Source: an uncultured Ruminococcus sp. (GTDB taxonomy: Bacteria; Bacillota; Clostridia; Lachnospirales; Lachnospiraceae). Taken from it: a DNA stretch of 64,000 nt. The stretch is taken from assembly GCA_900066355.1 (NCBI GenBank), contig FMEL01000005.1:76889-140888 (forward strand), written 5' to 3'. The notes beneath the pieces were generated by a model. That model searched no databases and was not told where the DNA came from. It saw only the letters and a list, made by a program, of their open reading frames with translations. This document shows positions 43,967-52,090 of this stretch, piece after piece. The translations under genes were made by a program, and so were the position numbers. Numbering within the stretch: position 1 is the stretch's first letter; the number at the start of each line of letters is the position of its first letter.

Positions 43967-44341
43967 ATGAAAACTCTTGAAACTAAAAAGGCTCCGGCAG
44001 CAATCGGACCATATTCTCAGGCTAAAATGGTAGGAAACTTTGTATTTGCATCAGGACAGATCCCGGTTGATCCGGCAACAGGCGAAGTTGCAGGCGACAA
44101 GATTGAAACTCAGGCAGAGCAGTCCTGCAAGAATGTAGGCGCTATCCTCGAAGAAGCCGGCCTTACATTTGACAACGTTGTAAAGACAACATGTTTCCTT
44201 GCTGATATGGCTGATTTCGCAGCATTCAACGCAGTTTATGAAAAATACTTCACAAGCAAACCTGCTCGTTCCTGCGTTGCTGTTAAACAGCTTCCGAAGA
44301 ACGTTCTGTGTGAAGTAGAAGCAATCGCAGTTGCTGAATAA
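43967..44341 (+). CDS. ridA: RidA family enamine/imine deaminase
   Basis: A 124-residue YjgF/YER057c/UK114 protein that hydrolyses reactive enamines from PLP enzymes. The family motifs IGPYSQAK, FASGQIPVDP and the catalytic Arg in KPARSCVAV are all present. GGAGG lies seven bases before the ATG at 43967; an in-frame upstream frame to 43904 lacks such a site. It has its own promoter and terminator, so it is probably monocistronic. Confidence 0.93.
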   Translation: MKTLETKKAPAAIGPYSQAKMVGNFVFASGQIPVDPATGEVAGDKIETQAEQSCKNVGAILEEAGLTFDNVVKTTCFLADMADFAAFNAVYEKYFTSKPARSCVAVKQLPKNVLCEVEAIAVAE

Positions 44342-44394
44342 TTTTTTGACTGTATTTGATTCAGACTGAATCATGTGGTGAAAAGAGGATCATT

Positions 44395-44421
44395 CCGAAG
44401 ACGGAGCGGTCTTCTTTTTTT
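44395..44421 (+). terminator. Terminator after ridA
   Basis: A GAAGAC/GTCTTC stem (44397-44414) is followed by a run of seven T residues. Confidence 0.85.
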
Positions 44422-44459
44422 ATGTAATAGGAAATTACTCCGTAATGTTCCTATTACAT
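44422..44459. repeat. Dispersed palindromic repeat, ATGTAATAGGA family, copy 1
   Basis: ATGTAATAGGAA and TTCCTATTACAT arms surround a short AATTAC-containing centre. An almost identical copy lies at 48694-48731. Confidence 0.85.
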
Positions 44460-44465
44460 AAAAAG

Positions 44466-44493
44466 TTGTGTTTTTTTTGCGGGCAGGTATAAT
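44466..44493 (+). promoter_or_regulatory. Promoter of the RNase H gene
   Basis: TTGTGT (44466-44471) and TATAAT (44488-44493) are separated by 16 bases. Confidence 0.75.
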
Positions 44494-44499
44494 AGAACT

Positions 44500-44532
44500 A
44501 TCGTAACGGTGAGAGTACGGAACAGTTACGAT
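44500..44532 (+). repeat. Hairpin repeat in the 5' UTR of the RNase H gene
   Basis: ATCGTAACGGT and ACAGTTACGAT arms form a hairpin within about ten bases of the predicted transcription start. It belongs to the same family as the hairpin before atpE. Confidence 0.75.
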
Positions 44533-44554
44533 ATTAAATTATGCAGGAGGCAGC

Positions 44555-45223
44555 ATGGCAAAGAAGAAATTTTATGCAGTAAGACAGGGAAGAAAGACCG
44601 GGATGTTCCTTACCTGGGATGAATGTAAGAAGCAGGTGATGGGGTATCCAGGAGCAATATACAAAAGTTTTGGCACAGAAGCAGAAGTAAAAGAGTACCT
44701 GGGAATTGGCAGTGATGATAAAAATGAAAAAAATGCCGGAGAAAATAAATCTGCTGTAAAGAATCCGGAGACGAGCGGAGACATCCGGGCGGAGACGGCA
44801 AATTCAGATGCGGTCGAAATTTACGTTGACGGAAGTTATCACGTGGGAACAAAGGAGTTTTCCTATGGAATGGTCGTCCTGATCGACGGAAAAGAGGAAA
44901 AATTTTCTCAGAAGATGACAGATCCACAGCTTGCACAGATGCGAAATGTAGCAGGTGAGATCAAAGGAAGCGAAGCCGCGATGCAGTATGCACTGGATCA
45001 CAAAATTCCTTCTATTATTATATACCATGATTATCAGGGAATTGCGAGCTGGTGCAACGGAGACTGGAAAGCCAATAAACCGGGCACGATCGCATACCGC
45101 GATTTTTATCAGAAGGCAAAAGAAAAGGTACACATCGAATTTCGTAAGGTCAAAGGTCATTCCAATGACAAATACAACGATATGGTCGACGAACTTGCAA
45201 AAGAAGCCCTTGGAATCCATTGA
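44555..45223 (+). CDS. rnhA: Ribonuclease H with N-terminal viroplasmin domain
   Basis: A 222-residue enzyme that cleaves RNA in RNA-DNA hybrids. An N-terminal caulimovirus-viroplasmin domain (KKFYAVRQGRKTGMFLTWDE, residues 3-48) binds hybrid nucleic acid. A charged linker (50-85) leads to the RNase H fold with acidic active-site residues in IYVDGSYHVG, GEIKGSEAAM and IYHDYQGI, and in the final NDMVDELAKEA. AGGAGG precedes the ATG. The -35 box of the next gene overlaps its stop codon. Confidence 0.92.
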   Translation: MAKKKFYAVRQGRKTGMFLTWDECKKQVMGYPGAIYKSFGTEAEVKEYLGIGSDDKNEKNAGENKSAVKNPETSGDIRAETANSDAVEIYVDGSYHVGTKEFSYGMVVLIDGKEEKFSQKMTDPQLAQMRNVAGEIKGSEAAMQYALDHKIPSIIIYHDYQGIASWCNGDWKANKPGTIAYRDFYQKAKEKVHIEFRKVKGHSNDKYNDMVDELAKEALGIH

Positions 45224-45249
45224 CAAAAACCTTATAAAAGACTTATACT
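45220..45249 (+). promoter_or_regulatory. Promoter of the ECF transporter operon
   Basis: TTGACA (45220-45225) and TTATAC/TATACT (45243-45249) are 17-18 bases apart. A perfect hairpin TCTCCGGT/ACCGGAGA (45257-45275) lies at the predicted transcript start and may affect stability or end the RNase H transcript. Confidence 0.8.
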
Positions 45250-45303
45250 ATCACTGTCTCCGGTATGACCGGAGAACATGTACTTTTTGAGGAGGATATA
45301 ATC

Positions 45304-45855
45304 ATGAAAAACAACAGCAGTATCAAAACCGTTGTTGCCGTCGGAATCGGCGCAGCACTGTTCTTTGTACTGGGACGTTTTGTTGCAATACCGAGCCCGG
45401 TACCGAACACAAACATCAGCCTTCAGTATGCAGTACTTGCACTTCTGGCTGCAATGTACGGCCCGGTAGCCGGTGGTCTGATCGGTTTCATCGGTCATGC
45501 ACTGATCGACCTGTCATGGGGCGGAAGCCCGTGGTGGAGCTGGGTAATCACTTCCGCATTCGTTGGTGTGGTTATCGGTCTGTTTGCCAAGAAACTGAAG
45601 GTTCAGGAAGGCGAATTCGGTAAAGGCAAAGTTGCTGTATTCGTAGTTTCCAACGTGATCGCACATGTGATCGGCTGGGTAGTTGTAGCTCCGGTACTTG
45701 ACATCCTTATTTATGCAGAGCCTGCAAACAAGGTATTTGCTCAGGGTGTATTTGCCGCAGTTTCCAACACAGTGACAGGTGTGATTGTAGGCGGACTTCT
45801 GATTCTGGCATACACAAAGACCATTGCAAAGAAAGGTTCCCTTGATCAGGAATAA
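45304..45855 (+). CDS. UPF0397 family ECF transporter S component
   Basis: A 183-residue membrane protein with about five to six helices. The start KNNSSIKTVVAVGIGAALFF, FVAIPSPVPNT, and GHALIDLSWGGSPWWSW are hallmarks of UPF0397. The family is the substrate-specific subunit of an ECF-type vitamin transporter, often annotated as riboflavin-type. The ligand here is unproven. GGAGG decides the ATG at 45304. The ATPase and EcfT genes follow after a terminator-like hairpin. Confidence 0.88.
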   Translation: MKNNSSIKTVVAVGIGAALFFVLGRFVAIPSPVPNTNISLQYAVLALLAAMYGPVAGGLIGFIGHALIDLSWGGSPWWSWVITSAFVGVVIGLFAKKLKVQEGEFGKGKVAVFVVSNVIAHVIGWVVVAPVLDILIYAEPANKVFAQGVFAAVSNTVTGVIVGGLLILAYTKTIAKKGSLDQE

Positions 45856-45866
45856 GATATGATGAC

Positions 45867-45911
45867 AAAGCCTTCTCATGTAGCTTTTATGGCTTGTGAA
45901 AAGGCTTTTTC
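45867..45911 (+). terminator. Hairpin between S component and ATPase genes
   Basis: AAAGCC (45867-45872) and GGCTTT (45903-45908), extended by imperfect CTTCTCA/TGTGAAAAG pairing, close a hairpin followed by TTTTTC. It may lower expression of the energising module relative to the S component. Confidence 0.7.
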
Positions 45912-45966
45912 TATGCTGTTGTTTTTGGATTATTTTATTGTAATAATATAATTTTGAGGTGTTTAA

Positions 45967-47691
45967 ATGACTGAAAAAAAATCCCCTGTTATTTCATTCA
46001 AAGATTTTTCATTCCAGTACCGGGCACAGAAGAAGCCTACACTGACAGGAATCAATCTGGATATTTATCCGGGCGAAAAGGTGCTGATCGCAGGACCTTC
46101 CGGCAGTGGTAAGAGTACACTGGCAGGATGCATTAATGGTCTGAATCCTTTTTCCAATCCGGGAGAATGCAAAGGTACGCTGACCGTGGATGGTGTGGAT
46201 GCACCGCACAGCAGTATTTTTGAACTGTCTGCCCACGTGGGAACGGTTTTACAGGATCCGGACGGACAGTTTATCGGACTGACAGTAGGTGAAGACATTG
46301 CTTTTGCCCTGGAAAACAGTTGCACACCTCAGGATGAAATGCATGCGATCACCCGTCATGCCGCAGAGCTTGTCGGAATTGAAAACCATCTGGATTATGC
46401 ACCGCACGAGCTGTCCGGCGGACAGAAGCAGAGAGTCAGCCTTGCGGGTGTTATGGTCGATCAGGTCAAAATCCTTCTGTTTGATGAGCCACTGGCAAAC
46501 CTTGATCCGGCAACCGGCAAGCAGGCGATCGAGCTGATTGATGAAATTCAGAAAAAAACAGACACGACGGTTCTGATCATTGAACATCGTCTTGAGGATG
46601 TGCTCTGGCGTCATGTGGACCGTATCGTACTGGTCAATGACGGAACGATTCTTGCGGATCTGACACCGGATGAACTTCTTTCTACAAGTCTGCTCTGTGA
46701 CAATGGTATCCGCGAGCCGCTTTATGTGACTGCAATGCGTTATGCGGGAATTGCCATTACGAAAGAAAAGAAACCGGCACACGTGGATTCTGTTGTGCTG
46801 GATGAGGTGGATCGTAAGAAACTTAAAGACTGGTTTGAGGCACAGTCGCTTCCGAAGGATGCAGGGGAGCGTGAAAAACTTCTGGAAGTGAAACATTTAA
46901 GCTTCGGATATACGAAGGGGCAGCAGACGCTTCGAAACGTCAGTCTGTCGATTGACAAGGGCGAGATGGTCAGTATTGTGGGGCGAAACGGTGCCGGCAA
47001 ATCGACATTTTCCAAGTTGATCTGTGGATTTGAAGATCCGGATTCCGGGGAAATTACCTTCCGCGGTAAAGATCTTTTGAAAGAAAATATCCGTCACCGT
47101 GCAAAATATATCGGATATGTTATGCAGAATCCAAATCAGATGATTTCCAAAACTATGATCTATGATGAGGTGGCGTTGAGTCTTCAAAAGGCTGGGCTGC
47201 CTGAGACGGAGATTCGTCAGAAGGTAGAAGATACACTGAAAATCTGTGGACTTTATCCGTTTCGTAACTGGCCGGTATCGGCGCTTAGTTTTGGACAGAA
47301 AAAGCGTGTGACGATCGCAAGTGTGCTGGTGCAGGATCCGGAACTGATCATTCTGGATGAACCGACGGCAGGACAGGATTTCAAACATTATACAGAAATC
47401 ATGGAGTTTTTGCGTAAGCTGAATGAACGTGGCGTGACGGTTGTGATGATTACGCATGATATGCACCTGATGCTGGAGTACACACCGCGTGCACTGGTAT
47501 TCTCAGATGGACAGCTGATTGCGGATCGCAGAGCTTCGGAAGTTCTGTGTGATCCGGAACTGATCGAGAGAGCAGCGTTGAAAGAAACGAGCTTGTTTAC
47601 GCTGGCAAATCAGTGTGAGATCACACCACCGGAAGCATTTGTAGAAAGATTTATCGGAGAAGACAGGGAGGTGCGCAGCAATGGCCGCTAA
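45967..47691 (+). CDS. ECF transporter ATPase, two fused nucleotide-binding domains
   Basis: A 574-residue double ATPase. Domain 1 has Walker A AGPSGSGKST near 42-49, signature LSGGQKQ and Walker B ILLFDEPLANLD. Domain 2 has Walker A VGRNGAGKST near 339, signature LSFGQKKR (second Gly changed) and Walker B LIILDEPTAGQD. A linker between the two (about 240-300) is typical of the DUF3744 group that pairs with UPF0397. It functions as the fused EcfA-EcfA' pair with the EcfT protein. It overlaps the next gene by eleven bases. Confidence 0.92.
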   Translation: MTEKKSPVISFKDFSFQYRAQKKPTLTGINLDIYPGEKVLIAGPSGSGKSTLAGCINGLNPFSNPGECKGTLTVDGVDAPHSSIFELSAHVGTVLQDPDGQFIGLTVGEDIAFALENSCTPQDEMHAITRHAAELVGIENHLDYAPHELSGGQKQRVSLAGVMVDQVKILLFDEPLANLDPATGKQAIELIDEIQKKTDTTVLIIEHRLEDVLWRHVDRIVLVNDGTILADLTPDELLSTSLLCDNGIREPLYVTAMRYAGIAITKEKKPAHVDSVVLDEVDRKKLKDWFEAQSLPKDAGEREKLLEVKHLSFGYTKGQQTLRNVSLSIDKGEMVSIVGRNGAGKSTFSKLICGFEDPDSGEITFRGKDLLKENIRHRAKYIGYVMQNPNQMISKTMIYDEVALSLQKAGLPETEIRQKVEDTLKICGLYPFRNWPVSALSFGQKKRVTIASVLVQDPELIILDEPTAGQDFKHYTEIMEFLRKLNERGVTVVMITHDMHLMLEYTPRALVFSDGQLIADRRASEVLCDPELIERAALKETSLFTLANQCEITPPEAFVERFIGEDREVRSNGR

Positions 47692-48508
47692 GACGGTATT
47701 GAATTATCTGGATCGCGACAGCGTCGTACATAAGATGACAGGAACCACGAAACTGGCATTTTTTCTGTTGTTCACGTTCGCAAGTATGATCACATACAAT
47801 ACATGGGTGTTACTCGGGCTGTTCGCAGTAAGTCTTGTGGCATTCAGGCTCAGCAAGATTAAATACAGGGAAATCCGTTTTATGATGATCTTTATGCTGG
47901 TCTTCCTGCTCCTGAATAATTTGTTCATTTTCTTATTTGATCCGAATCAGGGAACGAATCTGTATGGAACGAGACATGTGCTCTGTCATCTTTTCTGGAG
48001 ATACGATGTGACGGCGGAGCAGCTGTTTTATATGCTGAATATTTCACTGAAATATTTTGTGGCGCTGCCGGTAGCAATTTTGTTTATCTCGGCGACGAAT
48101 CCAAGTGAATTTGCGGCGAGCCTGAACAGTATCGGAATCTCCTATAAAGTAGGATATTCTGTGGCAATCGCACTTCGTTACATCCCTGATATCCAGAGAG
48201 ATTATCACAGTATCAGTCAGGCGCAGCAGGCGAGAGGCGTGGAGCTCGGAAAGAACGAGCATTTCTTCTCACGACTGAAAAACTCGGTCAATATCCTGCT
48301 TCCGCTGATTCTGACAAGCCTGAACCGGATCGATACTATTTCTAATGCCATGGAGCTTCGTGGATTCGGTAAGAATAAGAAACGTACATGGTACACCAGA
48401 AGACCATTCGCGGCACGGGATTTTGTGGCACTTGGGATCGGTGTGGTGTTGCTGGTGGTGAGCCTGAGCGTGACGATTAAGTTTGGAAGGTTCTATAATC
48501 CTTTCTAG
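47681..48508 (+). CDS. ECF transporter transmembrane subunit EcfT
   Basis: A 275-residue CbiQ/EcfT family protein with about five helices and the two coupling motifs that touch the ATPases: QAQQARGVE and AMELRGFG. It assembles with the fused ATPase and an S component. It ends about 15 bases before a conserved dispersed element. Confidence 0.92.
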   Translation: MAAKTVLNYLDRDSVVHKMTGTTKLAFFLLFTFASMITYNTWVLLGLFAVSLVAFRLSKIKYREIRFMMIFMLVFLLLNNLFIFLFDPNQGTNLYGTRHVLCHLFWRYDVTAEQLFYMLNISLKYFVALPVAILFISATNPSEFAASLNSIGISYKVGYSVAIALRYIPDIQRDYHSISQAQQARGVELGKNEHFFSRLKNSVNILLPLILTSLNRIDTISNAMELRGFGKNKKRTWYTRRPFAARDFVALGIGVVLLVVSLSVTIKFGRFYNPF

Positions 48509-48521
48509 GGGACTGCCCTGG

Positions 48522-48597
48522 AACCCGTCAATTTACATTGACATGTAAAGAAGACTGCAAAGGGGAACTCGCCGTTCCCCTCTGCACACCCCTGGGC
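48522..48597 (+). repeat. Structured dispersed element, AACCCGTCA...CCTGGGC family, copy 1
   Basis: Starts AACCCGTCAATT and ends CACCCCTGGGC. Internal stems are TTTACA/TGTAAA and GGGGAAC/GTTCCCC. The inverted partner at 49456-49530 keeps both stems with different bases. Confidence 0.8.
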
Positions 48598-48693
48598 TTT
48601 TTTAAGCCTCCGAGGGTGTGGAAGTATGCAGGAATATGAGAAATGCCAGAATCCCTGGTCTCCATATGGGGAAGGGGATTCTGGTATTTTTTC

Positions 48694-48731
48694 ATGTAAT
48701 AGGAAATTACTCTGTAATGTTCCTATTACAT
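48694..48731. repeat. Dispersed palindromic repeat, ATGTAATAGGA family, copy 2
   Basis: Identical to the 44422-44459 copy except for one central base (CTCTG for CTCCG). Confidence 0.85.
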
Positions 48732-48914
48732 AAAAACGCTCCGCGAGGATGCGACCAGATGCATGAGGAACATGTCTGCTGAAGCAGACTGCATCTGGCG
48801 CGCAAAGCGTAACAAGTCCCTCAAAGATTGAGGAATTCAGGGAGTTTGAAGCAGACTTGTCCGCTTTGTTCTTCTATGGGTGTGAGGTGACTGAGAGAAG
48901 TAAGTAGTTGAGGA

Positions 48915-49083
48915 GTCAACGGAATTTGGGAAGATGAATTGCCCCGTGGATGGGAAAGGTGTCAGGAAGTCAACGGAATCTAGGAAAAATGGATGACTTA
49001 GAGAAGAATAAATCTGACAAGAGTCAACGGGGCGCATGAAAATGGATGATCTGGAGAAGAGTAAGTCTGACAAAGGTCAACGG
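48915..49083. repeat. Degenerate tandem repeat with 54-base period
   Basis: GTCAACGG recurs at 48915, 48969, 49023 and 49076 (spacings 54, 54, 53). The intervening bases share words such as ATGGATGACTTAGA and AATCTGACAA. A short minus-strand open frame across it only mirrors the repeat. Confidence 0.75.
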
Positions 49084-49302
49084 AATACATGAAAAGGGAT
49101 GACTTAGACTACGGAAACTTGCTTGAAAGTCATTGAAGCAGGAGCTGGAAGATGACTCGGTTTGTGGGAGCGGAGTTCCAGGTCAACCAAATCTGTGGAG
49201 AAGAGCAGGAGACCAGGAAAATAACAGCAGAATATTAGCAGAGTAGCAGAATAAATATCAGAACAATGCCGACTAATTACTGACATAGTAACCAACAGAA
49301 TG

Positions 49303-49356
49303 AAAAAATAGCGGGACATCTTCTCCATATGACAGAGAAGAAGCCCGCTATTTTTA
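49303..49356. terminator. Strong bidirectional terminator
   Basis: AAAAAATAGCGGG (49303-49315) pairs with CCCGCTATTTTT (49344-49355), with an inner CTTCTC/GAGAAG stem. A and T tracts on both sides allow it to act on either strand, though no gene borders it closely. Confidence 0.8.
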
Positions 49357-49455
49357 TATACTGCGATATTATTTATACGAAAAATTGCTGATCTGAAACA
49401 CCAGGAGAATTTTTCTAAGGGTACTACATAAGACAAAGTTTCCGTCTTACATTCC

Positions 49456-49530
49456 GCCCAGGGGTTGCAAGGGGACTGGCAAGTCCCTTTGCGGTTTTTC
49501 TTTACACTTGCCAGTGTGAACTGACGGGTT
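49456..49530 (-). repeat. Structured dispersed element, copy 2 (inverted)
   Basis: On the minus strand it starts right after the thiT tail with AACCCGTCAGTT and ends ACCCCTGGGC. Stems appear as TACACT/AGTGTA-type and GGGACT/AGTCCC, compensatory to copy 1. A 19-base direct repeat (CGGGTTACAGGGAAGTACC at 49525 and 49556) duplicates the last codons of thiT beside it. Confidence 0.8.
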
Positions 49531-49559
49531 ACAGGGAAGTACCATATGAAACTTGCGGG

Positions 49560-50234
49560 TTACAGGGAAGTACCCAGTGCTGCCTTCTTTACCTGAGTCA
49601 GTGCTTTGGACACTGCAGGAATAGAGATTACGATCACGGTGATGATTCCTTCTGCAAGCAGGTAACTGTAGTTATATACGATTGGGTAGATAGCTGTGAG
49701 TGATTTCGGGAAATTATCCGGCATGTAGCTCATCCAGTACAGGTATCCGCCGAGTGCGTGGAAAAATCCTCGTGCGACCACAGCTGCGATGTAACCTTTC
49801 AGAAGGCCGTGGTTCTGTTTTGCAAAGAAGCCGGCAATACCAAGAGCGGCGAATGCAAGGATGTAATCACAGCATACCTGGAAAAAGGAAAGTACATATG
49901 GTTCCTGAATGAACTGCAGGATTCCGTAAGCAAGACCAACGGTGATGCCGGTGCCTACGCCATACCAGTTAGCAACCAGTACGATGAAAAGCATACTGCA
50001 GAGTGTGACGCTTCCGCCCCATGGAAGGGTGAAGATTTTAAGATAAGAAGTAACAAAGGCGAGCGCCATTGCTACGGCACAGAAAACAAGCTGTCTTGTT
50101 GTGAGTTTTTTCTTTTCTGAATTTTTGCCTGCAAAGTAGATTGCGGCGAGGAACAGAACGATTCCTGCGATGATCGCGATGGCATATCCGGCTGTTGTCA
50201 GTCCGCCTTCGCTTGTTACCATAAAGCTGAACAT
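49560..50234 (-). CDS. thiT: Thiamine ECF transporter S component ThiT
   Basis: A 224-residue membrane protein with about six helices. LPWGGSVTLCSMLFIVLVAN and the late ARGFFHALGGYLYWMSYMP region are ThiT signatures for thiamine binding. On the minus strand GGGAGG (50244-50250) decides the ATG at 50234; an earlier ATG at 50279 lies closer to the riboswitch without a suitable spacing. A TPP riboswitch precedes it, confirming thiamine regulation. It lacks its own ATPases and probably shares the nearby ECF module. Confidence 0.93.
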   Translation of the reverse strand: MFSFMVTSEGGLTTAGYAIAIIAGIVLFLAAIYFAGKNSEKKKLTTRQLVFCAVAMALAFVTSYLKIFTLPWGGSVTLCSMLFIVLVANWYGVGTGITVGLAYGILQFIQEPYVLSFFQVCCDYILAFAALGIAGFFAKQNHGLLKGYIAAVVARGFFHALGGYLYWMSYMPDNFPKSLTAIYPIVYNYSYLLAEGIITVIVISIPAVSKALTQVKKAALGTSL

Positions 50235-50330
50235 AAAATAAGACCTCCCTCGTCTTCGACTGAAAACAAAAGAGATCATAACATGTCATGCCTCCCCGTA
50301 ACCGGGTAAAATGCAATCCAAATCATCTAA

Positions 50331-50415
50331 CGCATCCCTACGCTGGCATTATCCAAATCAGGTTATGGGTCGAAGTTACAAACTTCCTCTCAGCCTGTTT
50401 TACAAGCTCCCCTGT
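50331..50415 (-). promoter_or_regulatory. TPP riboswitch (THI element)
   Basis: On the minus strand the conserved THI-box words appear in order: GGGGAGC, GGCTGAGAGG, GACCC, ACCTGAT, GGATAATGCCAGC and GTAGGGA. The aptamer ends about 97 bases before the thiT start. A small CCCGGTTACGGGG hairpin beside a GGGGAGG lies between, and may be part of the expression platform. TPP should turn thiT expression off. Confidence 0.95.
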
Positions 50416-50570
50416 TATCAATCTGTATGTAATTTGAAATGTCTGAATAAACAGTATTCATCAGACAAGCCTATTATAAACAAATATGCTGTAACCGTCA
50501 AGTACTGCGGGAGGGTGTGACATTGAATCTTAGATTATTTAAAGTTTTTGACTTTAAACCCCAAAAGTGC

Positions 50571-50600
50571 TTGTGTTTAAGGGGTAATATGGGATATACT
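50571..50600 (+). promoter_or_regulatory. Promoter of the AGCS symporter gene
   Basis: TTGTGT (50571-50576) and TATACT (50595-50600) are 18 bases apart, 60 bases before the start. An inverted repeat TTTAAACCCC/GGGGTAA-like (near 50553-50586) overlaps the -35 and could be an operator. Confidence 0.55.
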
Positions 50601-50659
50601 GAGATAGTGTCTGCCCGGAGTTCTTTCGGGTATGTGAGAAATGGAAGAGGGTTTAAAGT

Positions 50660-52063
50660 ATGATTGTTAATCTGATTGAGAAAGTATACAGCTTTTTGTG
50701 GGGAGATCTGGTGCAGATTCCACTGCCGGGCGGCAGCACTCTGGGGATTTCGCTTCTAATTATATTATTGATTCCCACAGGAATTTATTTTACAATTCGG
50801 ACGCGTTTTCTGCCGATCCGGTTGTTTCCGGATATGGTGCAGGCGCTGGTTGAGAAGAAACAAGATAAAAACAGTCTGTCTTCCTTCCAGACCCTGATCG
50901 TTTCGACGGCAACCCGTGTCGGTATGGGAAATCTGGTTGGTGTTGTTGCGGCAATTTCGGCAGGCGGTGCCGGTGCGATTTTCTGGATGTGGGTGACTGC
51001 AATTATCGGTTCGTCAACGGCTTTTATTGAAGCGACACTGGCACAGCTTTACAAAGAAAAAGACCCACTGTACGGCGGTTATCGCGGTGGTCCGGCATAT
51101 TATATTCATTCATATGTAGAAGAAAAACAAAAGAAAAAGAGAAACAAAGTGGTAATTTCTGTATTGTTTGCAATCTCCGGTCTGATCTGCTGGTGCGGTA
51201 TCAGTCAGGTAATCAGTAATTCCGTTGTCTCTTCTTTTAAAAATGCATTTTCAATTCCGCCGATCTATACGACGGTAGTACTTGTTGCTGTGGCGGCTGT
51301 GATCGTGCTTCGTAAAGATGCGACAGTTAAGATCCTGGATATGGTAGTACCGGTCATGGCGGTATGCTATTTTGCAATCACGATTCTGATCATTGTGATG
51401 AATATTGGAAGTCTGCCGGGCGTTTTTGCAAGGATTTTTGAGGAAGCATTTGGATTCCGGCAGGCAGCCGCCGGCGGATTTGGTGCTGTACTTATGAATG
51501 GAATCAAACGCGGACTGTTTTCCAATGAAGCAGGTTCCGGATCTGCTCCATGTGCGGCGGCAGCAGCAGAATGTGATCAGCCGGTCAAAGCCGGACTGGT
51601 ACAGGCCCTCGGGGTATTTGTCGATACGATCGTGATCTGCAGCTGCACGGCATTTATCATGCTGCTTGCACCGGAAGAGAAAGTTGCCGGACTTTCCGGA
51701 ATGGATCTTCTGCAGACAGCTATGGAACATCATCTTGGGAGGTTTGGCGTGATCTTTATTGCGGCAACGCTGTTTTTATTTAGTTTTTCGACGTTTCTGG
51801 GCATCCTTTTTTATGCGAGAAGCAATGTTGCATATCTTTTTGGAGATAACTGGGCTTCACAGACTGCGTACAAAGTACTGGCGCTTGTGATGCTGTTCAT
51901 CGGCGGCCTTGCAGCATATACATTTGTGTGGGATCTTGGGGATGTCGGAATCGGACTTATGACGGTCTTTAATATCATCATTCTGTATCCGCAGGGTGAG
52001 AAAGCTCTGAAAGAACTGAAAGAATATGAAAGAACAAAGAAAAAAGAATCCCCCACTCAGTGA
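50660..52063 (+). CDS. Alanine/glycine:cation symporter (AGCS family)
   Basis: A 467-residue sodium-coupled amino acid transporter with about eleven helices. Family motifs include VSTATRVGMGNLVGVVAAIS with GAIFWMWVTAIIG, the YKEKDPLYGGYRGGPAYYI loop, and the conserved GLFSNEAGSGSAPCAAAA. It imports alanine, glycine or a related amino acid with Na+, which fits the Na+-type ATP synthase in the window. It is monocistronic with a terminator that overlaps its stop codon. Confidence 0.93.
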   Translation: MIVNLIEKVYSFLWGDLVQIPLPGGSTLGISLLIILLIPTGIYFTIRTRFLPIRLFPDMVQALVEKKQDKNSLSSFQTLIVSTATRVGMGNLVGVVAAISAGGAGAIFWMWVTAIIGSSTAFIEATLAQLYKEKDPLYGGYRGGPAYYIHSYVEEKQKKKRNKVVISVLFAISGLICWCGISQVISNSVVSSFKNAFSIPPIYTTVVLVAVAAVIVLRKDATVKILDMVVPVMAVCYFAITILIIVMNIGSLPGVFARIFEEAFGFRQAAAGGFGAVLMNGIKRGLFSNEAGSGSAPCAAAAAECDQPVKAGLVQALGVFVDTIVICSCTAFIMLLAPEEKVAGLSGMDLLQTAMEHHLGRFGVIFIAATLFLFSFSTFLGILFYARSNVAYLFGDNWASQTAYKVLALVMLFIGGLAAYTFVWDLGDVGIGLMTVFNIIILYPQGEKALKELKEYERTKKKESPTQ

Positions 52064-52081
52064 TGAGTGAGGGATTTTTTG
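52048..52081. terminator. Terminator overlapping the end of the AGCS gene
   Basis: ATCCCCCACTCA (52048-52059) and TGAGTGAGGGAT (52064-52075) form a 12-bp stem whose loop contains the stop codon; TTTTTTG follows. It lies 10 bases from the convergent lipoprotein gene and may serve both. Confidence 0.9.
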
Positions 52082-52090
52082 AGGTTAAAA

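Larger units (their letters stand above)
48509..49559. other. 1-kb gene-free region rich in repeats
   Basis: Between ecfT and the convergent thiT no supported gene is found. It holds two inverted copies of a 75-base structured element (48522-48597 and 49456-49530), one ATGTAATAGGA palindrome (48694-48731), a 54-base-period tandem repeat (48915-49083) and a bidirectional terminator (49303-49356). The remainder shows nothing I recognise. Confidence 0.7.

Noticed and set aside
48837..49073. Minus-strand 78-residue frame as a gene
   Set aside because: It lies entirely in the 54-base tandem repeat, has no ribosome-binding site and only mirrors the repeat.
48915..49083. CRISPR array
   Set aside because: Only the 8-base GTCAACGG is strictly shared and the intervening bases are also similar, so these are tandem repeats, not repeats with unique spacers; no cas genes.
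50281..50330. Second riboswitch between the TPP element and thiT
   Set aside because: Only a small GC hairpin next to a GGGGAGG is seen; it is better explained as the TPP expression platform.
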